Both the position numbers and the translations under genes were made by a program. Under the pieces are notes generated by a model, which saw only the letters and a list, made by a program, of their open reading frames with translations, had not been told where the DNA came from and did not search any database. 22,834 nt of DNA from the IMG/VR virus record IMGVR_UViG_3300045999_005064, positions 1-22,834 of that record, one strand, 5' to 3'. Shown in pieces: positions 12,558-20,584 of the stretch. The stretch is from a virus. The stretch's first letter is position 1. Each line of letters opens with the position of its first letter.

Positions 12558-13511
12558 ATGGCCAAGATCCCGCAGACACAAGACCCGACGCTATCAGCCA
12601 TCGATCTGATGATGGAGCGCGGGCAAGAAAGCCGTAGCCGAAACTATCTCGGCGCGTCATCCATTGGCGAGTCATGCGAGCGCAAGCTCTGGCTCGGATT
12701 CCGTTGGGTCAAGAAAGGTTTCATTGAAGCCGCTGGCCTGCGCAGGATTAATGATGGGCACAGGGGCGAGGATGTCGTTGCTGACATGATCCGTCTCGTC
12801 CCCGGCATCGAGCTGTCAACCGAGAAAGAACCCGGTGTGCAGCACTCCTTTGAGGATCTGGGTGGACACTTCCGTGGCAACTGCGACGGGCTGCTGACTG
12901 GCTTGATCCAGTCGCCCGAGAAGCTCCATGTGTGGGAGTGCAAGGTTGTCAATGAAACCAAGTTCAAGAAGTTGGCATCGCTTAAGATTTCAAAGGGTGA
13001 AGACGAAGCCCTGAAGAACTGGGACTACGTGTACTACGCGCAGGCTCAGGTCTACATGCATTACTTCGGCGCGACCCGGCACTACATGACCGTCGCCTCT
13101 CCTGGCGTTCGCGATCTGGTGAGTGCCCGGACAAAGTATGTACAGGCCGAAGCCGAGAAGTTTATCGAGAAGGCCAAGCGAATCATCTTTTCATCGAGGC
13201 CGCCGAGCAAGATCACCGAAGATCCCGCATGGCACGAGTGCAAGTTCTGCACCTTCCATAACATGTGCCACGATCAAGAATTCCCGCATCGCAAGTCTTG
13301 CCGCACCTGTCTGCACAGCACACCTGTGAAGGAAGGCGGATGGAAGTGCGAGTTCCACAACAAGGACTTAGACCAAGAGGCGCAGCTTGCCGGCTGTGAC
13401 CAGCACTTGTTCATCCCCGATCTGATCCCCGGCGAGCAGATAAACTCAGGTCCTGACTGGGTCGAGTACAAGATGGGGGATGGATCAGTATGGATCGACA
13501 CTTCGAAATAA
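12558..13511 (+). CDS. Cas4/RecB-like PD-(D/E)XK nuclease with Cys clusters
   Basis: 317 residues. SSIGESCERKLW puts C40 near the N-terminus, and H68 precedes the core. GNCDGLL (108-113) gives D110, and VWECKV (125-130) gives the E127-x-K129 pair. YYAQAQVYMH (159-168) is the QxxxY-type motif. C228, C231 and C237 follow (CKFCTFHNMC); with C40 they would hold an iron-sulfur cluster as in Cas4/AddB-type exonucleases. A further Cys set (C248, C251, C264, C280) could bind zinc. The protein probably resects DNA ends to feed the Sak4/DUF669 pair. It is not linked to CRISPR here. GGGGGA near the ATG can act as the ribosome site, although it lies beside a CCC/GGG hairpin. Confidence 0.85.
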   Translation: MAKIPQTQDPTLSAIDLMMERGQESRSRNYLGASSIGESCERKLWLGFRWVKKGFIEAAGLRRINDGHRGEDVVADMIRLVPGIELSTEKEPGVQHSFEDLGGHFRGNCDGLLTGLIQSPEKLHVWECKVVNETKFKKLASLKISKGEDEALKNWDYVYYAQAQVYMHYFGATRHYMTVASPGVRDLVSARTKYVQAEAEKFIEKAKRIIFSSRPPSKITEDPAWHECKFCTFHNMCHDQEFPHRKSCRTCLHSTPVKEGGWKCEFHNKDLDQEAQLAGCDQHLFIPDLIPGEQINSGPDWVEYKMGDGSVWIDTSK

Positions 13512-13693
13512 CCGAGGACGATGAAGCCGACGAGTTACTACTGACCGGCGAAGACATCGAAACGATTCTGCGAGCACTCGACTCTTACGGCTACGCAATG
13601 GTGATGTCTCAGTCGATCGGTGAACTGGAAAAAATTAAACGCGCCGCACAAGCACTCATGGCACAACTACCCAGAACGGAATTTGACTCATGA
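13490..13693 (+). CDS. Uncharacterised acidic 67-aa protein
   Basis: The ATG lies 22 bp before the nuclease stop in another frame, and the TGA overlaps the helicase ATG (ATGA at 13690-13693). It is strongly acidic in the first third (FEITEDDEADELLLTGEDIE), then forms helices with ILRALDSYGYAMVM and LEKIKRAAQALMAQL. The size, charge and position between a nuclease and a helicase suggest a helper or inhibitor, but no family is recognised. Confidence 0.75.
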   Translation: MDRHFEITEDDEADELLLTGEDIETILRALDSYGYAMVMSQSIGELEKIKRAAQALMAQLPRTEFDS

Positions 13694-15369
13694 TCACACT
13701 CAGGCCATATCAATCAGAATCAATCGACGCCACCCTGCGCTTCTTTGCAGAGGACACCGGCAACCCGCTCATCGTGCTACCGACTGGCACCGGCAAGAGC
13801 GTGGTCATTGCGGAGTTCTGTCGGCAGGTTCTGGGGCAGTGGCCTGATACGAAGATCCTAGTGGTCACCCATGTTCGAGAGTTGATCAAGCAGAACTACG
13901 ACGAACTCAAAGGGCTGTGGCCAGAGGCCCCGGCGGGTATTAACTCGGCTGGCCTGAAGCGGCGCGAGTACGAACCCTCGATCGTATTCTGTGGGATACA
14001 GTCGGTGCACAAGAAAGCATCCCGATTCATCAAGGTCGATCTGGTTCTGGTTGATGAGGCGCATCTGATTCCTCGCAAGACGAATACGATGTACCAAAAG
14101 TTTCTGAAGAACCTTAAACTCATGAACCCAGATATGCGCGTGATTGGGTTGACCGCCACGCCGTATCGGCTCGACAGCGGCTTACTCCATCAGGGCAAGG
14201 ATGCCCTCTTCAGCGCGGTATCGTATGAAGCAGATCTCAAAGACATGGTCTCGCAAGGCTACCTCACCAAGCTGGTATCCAAGCAACCCAAGACGCGACT
14301 GGACGTTAGCGGCGTCGCGACCAGAGGCGGCGAGTTTATCCAAGGTGACTTGGAAAGAGCGGTGGACAAGGATGATGTCAATCGTGCAGCCGTCCGAGAA
14401 ATCATCGAGTACGGAAAAGACCGAAAGTCTTGGCTAATCTTTTGCGCGGGCGTTAGCCACGCTCAGCACGTAGCCGAACTGATCCGCGCTGCCGGCATAT
14501 CCTGCGAGACGATCTTTGGGGACACCGCCAGCGAAGACCGCGATCGGATCGTGCGCGACTTCAAGGCCGGCCAGATCCAATGCCTTGCCTCGATGGGCGT
14601 ACTGACCACCGGCTTCAATGCCCCTGCCGTAGACATGATCGCCATGCTGCGACCGACTCAGTCAACCGGCTTGTATATACAGATCATGGGACGGGGTATG
14701 CGCAACTCTCCCGGCAAGACGGAGTGCCTGGTGCTGGACTTCGCCGGCAACGTGGCTCGGCATGGCCCGGTCGATCGGGTCAATCCCAAGAAACCTCGTA
14801 AGAGCGACGGAGAAGGCGAGGCCCCGGTCAAGACCTGCCCCAAATGCGACAGCATCGTCTTTGCGGCCCTCAAGGAGTGCCCCGACTGTGGCTATGTCTG
14901 GCCGGCTAGAGAGGTTCAGATCGAGCGTACAGCGACGACACTGGCGGTCATGTCTATCGAGGCTCCGGCCATCTGGCGCAAGGTGAATGCGGTGTCGTAT
15001 CGACGCCACAAGAAACCCGACAAGCCGGACTCGATGCGGGTGGACTACCGATGTGGGCTGAGTCAGATCAGCGAGTGGGTCTGCTTCGACCACAAGGGCT
15101 TTGCCAAGGACAAGGCTCGACGCTGGTGGCAGCGCAGACTCGTCGCCCCAGACGCCATCCCCGACAGCACCGAGCAGGCTCTCGCTTGGTCCGGCCGGTT
15201 AGCTAAGCCAATTGAAATACAGGTTCGCCAGAATGGTAAGTACACAGAAATTGTGGACGTTCGGTTTGTGTCCGATGTGCAAACGGGAGGCGCGGGGATT
15301 CCTGTATCTGCCGCCACCGGGGGTGCTTCGACGCAAGGCCCGCTTCTGCTCAATGCGATGTATGGATGA
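13690..15369 (+). CDS. Superfamily 2 DEAD/DEAH-type helicase with zinc ribbon
   Basis: 559 residues. Motifs in order: Q-like RPYQ (5-8), motif I PTGTGKS (31-37), Ia VVTHVRELIKQ, II DEAH (122-125), III TAT (155-157), V-region TTGFNAPAVD (306-315) and VI QIMGRGMR (331-338). A zinc ribbon follows with C383, C386, C397 and C400. Residues 415-505 are a phage-type C-terminal region ending around KYTEIVDVRF. The final 33 residues (527-559, low-complexity Gly/Ala/Ser) lie over the start of the zinc-ribbon gene in another frame. Homologues are common in phages and act as ATP-dependent DNA helicases or translocases in replication or recombination. Exact role unknown. Confidence 0.92.
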   Translation: MITLRPYQSESIDATLRFFAEDTGNPLIVLPTGTGKSVVIAEFCRQVLGQWPDTKILVVTHVRELIKQNYDELKGLWPEAPAGINSAGLKRREYEPSIVFCGIQSVHKKASRFIKVDLVLVDEAHLIPRKTNTMYQKFLKNLKLMNPDMRVIGLTATPYRLDSGLLHQGKDALFSAVSYEADLKDMVSQGYLTKLVSKQPKTRLDVSGVATRGGEFIQGDLERAVDKDDVNRAAVREIIEYGKDRKSWLIFCAGVSHAQHVAELIRAAGISCETIFGDTASEDRDRIVRDFKAGQIQCLASMGVLTTGFNAPAVDMIAMLRPTQSTGLYIQIMGRGMRNSPGKTECLVLDFAGNVARHGPVDRVNPKKPRKSDGEGEAPVKTCPKCDSIVFAALKECPDCGYVWPAREVQIERTATTLAVMSIEAPAIWRKVNAVSYRRHKKPDKPDSMRVDYRCGLSQISEWVCFDHKGFAKDKARRWWQRRLVAPDAIPDSTEQALAWSGRLAKPIEIQVRQNGKYTEIVDVRFVSDVQTGGAGIPVSAATGGASTQGPLLLNAMYG

Positions 15370-15577
15370 CTATATGATCGACAAATCACCGAACGAACAA
15401 ATTGCCATGAACGAAGCCGCTGCTGCGGCCGGCCACTTCATCGAGGCATCGGGGGTTTACAACTTCCTCGAGTTCACACCTGGTCAGTTTGACCAGTTCA
15501 TCGAGGCGATCGTAACCGCCTACGTCGAGTCGCTTCAGGATCAGAAGATCGAGACAGACGGTGTAAGATTCCCCTAG
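15233..15577 (+). CDS. Zinc-ribbon protein, DUF6511-like, overprinting the helicase end
   Basis: 114 residues if started at ATG 15233; TTG 15212 in the same frame is an alternative, and neither has a strong ribosome site. C13-x-x-C16 (CPMC) and C39/C43 (FCSMRC) make a clear zinc-binding pair around the loop FLYLPPPGVLRRKARF. Helices follow (NEQIAMNEAAAAAGHF; then FDQFIEAIVTAYVESLQD). This matches a phage type I recall as DUF6511 (YLPPPxVxRRxAxFCSxxCMD). It shares 137 bases with the helicase gene in another frame. Its TAG (15575-15577) lies within the palindrome CTAG that also gives the converging phosphoesterase its stop. Confidence 0.78.
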   Translation: MVSTQKLWTFGLCPMCKREARGFLYLPPPGVLRRKARFCSMRCMDDYMIDKSPNEQIAMNEAAAAAGHFIEASGVYNFLEFTPGQFDQFIEAIVTAYVESLQDQKIETDGVRFP

Positions 15578-16569
15578 ACCGCCTTACCACGGAACCATGC
15601 CTTGCCATGCTCGACGACGCACAGTTCCGGCTGAAGCATCTTACCGCCCACAAAGGTAATGACGGCAAACCCCGATGCCCAATTGACCGGACTGGCCTCA
15701 GTGTAGTTGAACTGCGGACCATATGGCTCCGCCAGAGTCCCGGTGTCTACGCCATAACGCCGACCTCGATAGTCCGCCCACGGCGTAACCTGAAGCTTGT
15801 GCATGTGCCCGTGAACATACGAGACACCAGCCTTAAGGGTTGAGTTGTAGGCAGAGTGAACCCCGCCGGCTATGGGGCGGTGCCGGATGCAGAGCCAGTC
15901 GTCCTGCTCACGGTTCAGGTGGACCGCCCAGCCCGCTTCCCAGCGCGGCAGATAGTCCAGCAGAGTCATGCCGGTCATCTCCTCAAACTCGCCCACACGG
16001 CCTGAGAGGTAGTTCTCGAAGCGGGAATCGTGGTTACCGATCGTTCGCAGGAGCTTGGCTCCCTTGGCCGCACGTTCGATCTCAGCGCAGCGATCCTGCA
16101 CGGTATGGATCTCGTCCTTCAACTCCGGCTGCTTTTCCCACATGATGCGGGCGTGCCGGGAGATTCGAGCGCCGTCCAAGATGTCGCCATTCAGAATGAC
16201 CATCTTCGGACTAAGTTGCTTAGCTAACTTGCAAAAGGCTTCGTGAGCCTTGGTGACGATACCGGGCCAGTAGTGGGCATCCGATGCCACCATGAGAACG
16301 CCGTCATGCAGCGTCTCGTCGATCTGGTTTTTGTAGTTACGGGAACGCTTCTCGGCTAACTGGTTCAGGCTCTCGCCAACCTTCTTGCGCCAGCTAGTTC
16401 CCTTGCCGTTGTCTTTGGATTCCAGAACGATACCGTATCGAAGTTCAATCGTTCTTCGCCTCATCCGTGCGGCACGGATGTTCATCTGGAAGTATTCTGA
16501 TACCGCTTTGGCTCCGCCTAGTTTTTTCCACGCTGTAATGAATTCCTCGTCAGTCGATAGCTGAGGCAC
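15574..16569 (-). CDS. Calcineurin-like metallophosphoesterase with N-terminal helix-turn-helix
   Basis: 331 residues from GTG 16569, with AAAGGTG just upstream on this strand. The metal-binding motifs are complete: SDAHYW (D97, H99), NGDILDG (D129), GNHD (N179-H180-D181), IRH (H230) and VHGHMH (H253, H255, H257). The first 60 residues are separate: GGAKAVSEYFQMNIRAARMR looks like a helix-turn-helix followed by a basic linker. Such phage proteins are annotated as phosphoesterases; the substrate may be a nucleotide, DNA end or phosphoprotein. The N-terminal part suggests binding to DNA (inference). It is the last gene of the leftward unit and converges with the 15233 gene. Confidence 0.88.
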   Translation of the reverse strand: MPQLSTDEEFITAWKKLGGAKAVSEYFQMNIRAARMRRRTIELRYGIVLESKDNGKGTSWRKKVGESLNQLAEKRSRNYKNQIDETLHDGVLMVASDAHYWPGIVTKAHEAFCKLAKQLSPKMVILNGDILDGARISRHARIMWEKQPELKDEIHTVQDRCAEIERAAKGAKLLRTIGNHDSRFENYLSGRVGEFEEMTGMTLLDYLPRWEAGWAVHLNREQDDWLCIRHRPIAGGVHSAYNSTLKAGVSYVHGHMHKLQVTPWADYRGRRYGVDTGTLAEPYGPQFNYTEASPVNWASGFAVITFVGGKMLQPELCVVEHGKAWFRGKAV

Positions 16570-16777
16570 GATTCACCTTTATTCCTAGTTTCTTGCGGCG
16601 AGCATTGGTCTTTTTATCGTCTCGGGAGGCCCGCCATTCTAGGTGCCCATCAACCAGACGATATTCTTCCTTGTGGACCAACGCGCAATCACAGCACTCC
16701 GAGTGCGTGTACCCACGGACCCTGTACCACTTGCCGTCTTCGATCTGGACGGGAACGTACTTGTCCTTCTTTTTCAT
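16550..16777 (-). CDS. Small Cys-containing phage protein
   Basis: 75 residues, basic. The centre has SECCDCALVHKEEYRLVDG (26-44; C28, C29, C31 and H35), a zinc-like Cys/His set, followed by HLEWRASRDDKKTNARRKK. Proteins with a CCDCxLxHxxEYR core are frequent in phages and their function is unknown. It overlaps the phosphoesterase start by 20 bp and begins 10 bp after the stop of the 1260-aa gene. Its ribosome site is weak. Confidence 0.78.
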   Translation of the reverse strand: MKKKDKYVPVQIEDGKWYRVRGYTHSECCDCALVHKEEYRLVDGHLEWRASRDDKKTNARRKKLGIKVNRASAID

Positions 16778-16787
16778 GGGCTTGACT

Positions 16788-19700
16788 CTACCTGTTTGCG
16801 TACCGCTTTAGCAAGAGCTGTTCTTCTGGGCTGTATGAAGATTTCTCTTCTTCTTCCTGCATAATTCTCAACAGCTCACCGCCGTCCGTCTCGCGCATAA
16901 CTTGGCGAGCCTTTTGCTCGCTTCCGTAACGCTTAATTAACGCTCTGAGAATTCGAGCGTTGTACTTGGTGTAGTCTTCTCCAGAGTCTGCTAAACCGCC
17001 TTGATTTTTTCGAATCACTCCGCCATGCGCTCTTTGATTTTGAGCCAAAAGGCGGAACAGTTCCTTGCGCTTTTCTAGCGGAGTCGCGTTAAAGGTTTGT
17101 GCATTTAACAAGAACTCTGGATTAAGACCGCCGCCCATTTCGGGGCTTCGGGTAGACGACATCAGATCCTGAAGACGCTTCCTTTGGTCAGGGGTCAGCT
17201 CCTCAAAAGAGTAACCTTGAGGGGCAGCGGCAGGGGCGGGCGGAGATTCTGCCGGGGCTTCTTGGCCTTCCTTAGAACTGCCGCCGTAGTACTTATCCAT
17301 GATGTACTTCTCAACATCGGCCTCGGTCTGCCCAGGCTTTGTCTTGACGTTGTAAGGCTTGCCATCTGGGCCAACAAAACGGACAACGTTTTTCTCAGCC
17401 TTAGACTCTTCAGCCTTTGGCTCTTCCGCTGCCGGCTCCTTAGCCTCTTCAGCCTTCGGGCCTTTCTCGCGCTTCTCATACTTGTTGAAGATATTTTCTA
17501 AACGAGTATTAAAAGTGTCCGAGTGCCCCTTCAGTTCATCATCGTCCATCAAGCCTTGTTCATGCTTACGAAGCTTTGACTGATAGTCTTTAGCCGCCGC
17601 TTCGATGTCGCGATCCATCGAGAACAGTTGCTGCATGGTCAGCTTATCGAGGTCGATCGGTGTGACCTTGATGCCAAAGGTTTGCAACGCAGCCTGAGCA
17701 ACAGACAGCTTGGGCTGAGTCATCGTCTCTGCGCCTGCCGCTGCCTTCTCAAACTTCTCCGTTGCCGGCATACCGGGGATACCCGGCAGATTGGGCAGCA
17801 AGGAAGTAATGAACCGGCTAGCCTTAATGGCAGCGTTGTTGGCGCGGACTTCGCCTTCGGTCGCTCCTACATTTAGCCCAGGCAAGTCCTGCCCAGTAAA
17901 CGGATCGCGGCCTTCTTGGAAGATTGTGATGGCATCAAATATCGGGCCACCCGGCTGCAAGAACTGCGGCAAGAACTCAACTCGCCGGCCGGCGGCTTCG
18001 GTCGTAGCAAAGATGTCGCCACCCGGAATGAACCGCTGCACATCGAGGTACATTGATGGCGGGACTTCGCCCTTCTCGTCCGGCTTCGGCTCTTCAGACG
18101 GAAGCTTGATCATGGTCGGCGGCGCACCGGGTATACCAAACAAGGTTCCCTTCTGGCGCTCCGGCATCATGCGCCGCTCGGCCTCGATGTCACGGCCCGG
18201 AGATTCAGACTCGCCGTACTCATTGACTGCATATCCAAGCGCCGCCCACTTGGCATACTTCCACGGCCGCAGGGCAGCGGACTCCGCCAGCAGCGGAATA
18301 GCACGATAGCTGTACGCAATGAATGGATGCGTCGTGTTGCGCATACCTTGGATCAATGGCGCATTGATCTCGTAATCAATCAACCACTTCTTGGCTTCCT
18401 TAGCCGCATCCTCTGGCGACATACCAGCCTTGAGTCGATCAACGAAAATACCGAAGCGGAAGATACTGTCTTCGCCCTGATAAGCATCGATGATTTTTCC
18501 GCCGGTTTTTTGCCAGCCTGCATTTGCAATCTTTAGCGCAGAGTCAACAACGTTATCTGCGGGACGAGACTTCTCAATCGCATCAAGAACCTGCTTTCCT
18601 TCGCGACCAAGTTCTTGCGCCGAGAATCCGGCGTCGAATACACCAAGTTTTTGCGCCTGATTGTACAGATCGCTCTTTTCGCCCTTGCGAAGTTCGTTCG
18701 CAGCCGATGCCAACGATGACCAGTTTGACCCAGAAAGGTCATAGATCATTACGTTCGACACGACGTTGTTCATGTGAACGGCTGGGTTTAGCGCAGTCTT
18801 TCCGGTCTTCCATGCCGTGAGCGCATCGCGATAAGTTCTAAACAGCGGATTGCGATTCAGGCCGCGAGTAAACTCAAGTCCCTGCAAGTCCTTGGCAACC
18901 TCCGGCGAGACGTACTTGCCGGCTAAGTTGCCATAGCGAGTCACATTGGTCTTGGGGATTTTGTCAGTTGAGATCTGAACCCAGCCCTCGACCGGCTCGT
19001 CGCTAACGTATTGCTTCATCTTAGAGACATCGTCGTACATCTTGTATGTAGCAATGTCGTTGGTCATAAGCTGACCAGTGCGAGCGATCGCATACGCAGC
19101 GTCGTCGATCTCACCCTTGGCTCGTCGCTCTTCTGGCGTCAACTGCCGGCGAACCTTAATCTTGCCGCCCTTGGCATCGCCAAACTTTTCCCACCCGTCG
19201 GCTTCATACTTGGACAGATTCTTTGGCGAGATCTCGACGATAACGCCACGCGGCTTCAGACTGGAGCCGATGACTCGAAGATTATTCGCAGCCCTACTGA
19301 TCAGCCCCTCAGGCTTCAGCTTGCTGGTGTACTCGCGACGAAGATATGTGGCGGCATTCTTCTCGAATGTTTCTGGGTTAAGCAGGCCAACGTCCACCAT
19401 CTTCTGGCCGTACTTGGTGATTGTCTCTCGCGCCTTCTCGCTAAGGCCCGCCAAGTTCTCAACTGGTACAGCCTCGCCTTGCATCATGTAGTACATGGTG
19501 CGGCGCTCATCGTCCGACAGTTTGGCAACGTCACGAGTTAGATCCAAGAAGTCAGACGACATTTGATTCTTGAAGATCTTGGCGTTTTGCTTAACTTCCA
19601 AATAGTCAGCAGGCAGACCGTAGTTGTCTATGGTCATGCGAGAGAACCAGTTGGCAATGTTCTCATCGTTGCCGGCGGGGATCTTGCCGGCTATGTACTT

Positions 19701-20570
19701 AGTACCTTTTGCTCCACTGAAACCGGCAAGTGCGCCAAGCGCCATGGCCTTCATCTTGTCTTCGACCGTGGCGTCTTCTGGCAAATTCTCCAAAGCAAAG
19801 ACGCTCGTTGCTGCACCAGTTGTTGCAGACAGAGGGCTTTGCTTCATGAACTCTAGCGCGGGCCGGCCAACGTAGTCCTGATAAATCTGAATTGGTTTAG
19901 CAGCGATGCCGCCACGGACTTGCTCGATTGGCAGAGGAGCCTGCGTAGACTTGATGACCTGCTCACGAGCGGTCTTCTCAGCCTGCCCCGCAGCCGTAGC
20001 TTCGAGTACATCAACGCCGGTCTTTTCCTGAAGTTCTTTTGCCGCCTGTCTAACCTGCTTTGTCTTGGAGCCAAACGGCAACGCCATACCAAGAACTAAC
20101 TCGGTGCTTTCTGACGGGATGCCGACAGCCTCTTCAATTGGCTTACCGGCTACGGTCTCGATCGCGGCTTCTACGGGGGCAGTGGCAACGCCAAGCATGC
20201 CGAGGCCGATCTTGCCAACGCCTTTAGCCTTCTCAAGGATTTCAGGCTTCTGCAACTGCGCAACGCCTTCTTGAGCAAACTCGTAGCTCTCGCCTGCTGC
20301 ACGCTGAACGGCTTCCGGATAAGTCGTGATTGGCTGCAACGCCTTCTCAACAATTGACGGAGCCGGGACATACGATCGCTCCTGCTTCGGCTTCTCAGCC
20401 GGCATAGCAGGAACTTGAGTAGCAAGGTTGGATACCGTCGTTACATCGACGGGCTTATCGCCGTAGTACTTGCTAAAGATGTACCGGTTGGCGTCCTGTT
20501 GCGTCTGGCCCTCTTTGGACGTAACGCGAAACTTCTTGCCATCCGGGCCACGAACTTCATAAACAGGCAT
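16788..20570 (-). CDS. Giant virion-associated (internal/ejected) protein
   Basis: 1260 residues from ATG 20570 with GAGGG just upstream. There is no enzyme motif that I can name. A segment with hydrophobic helices and small-residue turns runs about 120-300, a long helical region with Arg/Lys-rich parts follows, and the centre has LNPAVHMNNVVSNVMIYDLSG plus HPFIAYSYRAIPLLAES. I recall such patterns in large phage 'polyvalent'-type proteins. The last 250 residues include an Ala/Glu/Lys-rich spacer. A 30-residue motif (GPDGK...GQTxxD...YYG) occurs at both ends (residues 6-37 and 1065-1096). Size, position and composition fit an internal or ejected virion protein; this is inference. Confidence 0.75.
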   Translation of the reverse strand: MPVYEVRGPDGKKFRVTSKEGQTQQDANRYIFSKYYGDKPVDVTTVSNLATQVPAMPAEKPKQERSYVPAPSIVEKALQPITTYPEAVQRAAGESYEFAQEGVAQLQKPEILEKAKGVGKIGLGMLGVATAPVEAAIETVAGKPIEEAVGIPSESTELVLGMALPFGSKTKQVRQAAKELQEKTGVDVLEATAAGQAEKTAREQVIKSTQAPLPIEQVRGGIAAKPIQIYQDYVGRPALEFMKQSPLSATTGAATSVFALENLPEDATVEDKMKAMALGALAGFSGAKGTKYIAGKIPAGNDENIANWFSRMTIDNYGLPADYLEVKQNAKIFKNQMSSDFLDLTRDVAKLSDDERRTMYYMMQGEAVPVENLAGLSEKARETITKYGQKMVDVGLLNPETFEKNAATYLRREYTSKLKPEGLISRAANNLRVIGSSLKPRGVIVEISPKNLSKYEADGWEKFGDAKGGKIKVRRQLTPEERRAKGEIDDAAYAIARTGQLMTNDIATYKMYDDVSKMKQYVSDEPVEGWVQISTDKIPKTNVTRYGNLAGKYVSPEVAKDLQGLEFTRGLNRNPLFRTYRDALTAWKTGKTALNPAVHMNNVVSNVMIYDLSGSNWSSLASAANELRKGEKSDLYNQAQKLGVFDAGFSAQELGREGKQVLDAIEKSRPADNVVDSALKIANAGWQKTGGKIIDAYQGEDSIFRFGIFVDRLKAGMSPEDAAKEAKKWLIDYEINAPLIQGMRNTTHPFIAYSYRAIPLLAESAALRPWKYAKWAALGYAVNEYGESESPGRDIEAERRMMPERQKGTLFGIPGAPPTMIKLPSEEPKPDEKGEVPPSMYLDVQRFIPGGDIFATTEAAGRRVEFLPQFLQPGGPIFDAITIFQEGRDPFTGQDLPGLNVGATEGEVRANNAAIKASRFITSLLPNLPGIPGMPATEKFEKAAAGAETMTQPKLSVAQAALQTFGIKVTPIDLDKLTMQQLFSMDRDIEAAAKDYQSKLRKHEQGLMDDDELKGHSDTFNTRLENIFNKYEKREKGPKAEEAKEPAAEEPKAEESKAEKNVVRFVGPDGKPYNVKTKPGQTEADVEKYIMDKYYGGSSKEGQEAPAESPPAPAAAPQGYSFEELTPDQRKRLQDLMSSTRSPEMGGGLNPEFLLNAQTFNATPLEKRKELFRLLAQNQRAHGGVIRKNQGGLADSGEDYTKYNARILRALIKRYGSEQKARQVMRETDGGELLRIMQEEEEKSSYSPEEQLLLKRYANR
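17283..17387 (-). repeat. C-terminal copy of the duplicated GPDGK...YYG motif
   Basis: Encodes residues 1062-1096 of the 1260-aa protein. Gapless comparison with residues 6-37 gives 17 identical of about 30 positions, including GPDGK, GQT, D, YI and KYYG. The two copies sit at opposite ends of the protein, the second after an acidic Ala/Lys/Glu spacer. They were found by eye. At the DNA level they are less similar, so the duplication is old or kept by selection on the protein. Confidence 0.75.
20460..20564 (-). repeat. N-terminal copy of the duplicated GPDGK...YYG motif
   Basis: Encodes residues 3-37 of the 1260-aa protein, almost its very N-terminus (VYEVRGPDGKKFRVTSKEGQ and then a helix ending KYYG). 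It is the partner of 17283-17387. The motif looks like a small beta-hairpin plus helix that could be a docking or assembly element. Confidence 0.75.
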
Positions 20571-20584
20571 GGATCGCCCTCGCG

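Noticed and set aside
12004-12675. 223-codon open frame on the - strand.
   Set aside because: Antisense to the DUF669 gene, the hairpin gap and the nuclease start; Arg/Ser-rich shadow.
12558-13511. Possible CRISPR-Cas association of the Cas4-like nuclease.
   Set aside because: No repeat-spacer array or other cas-like gene is visible; the neighbours are phage recombination proteins.
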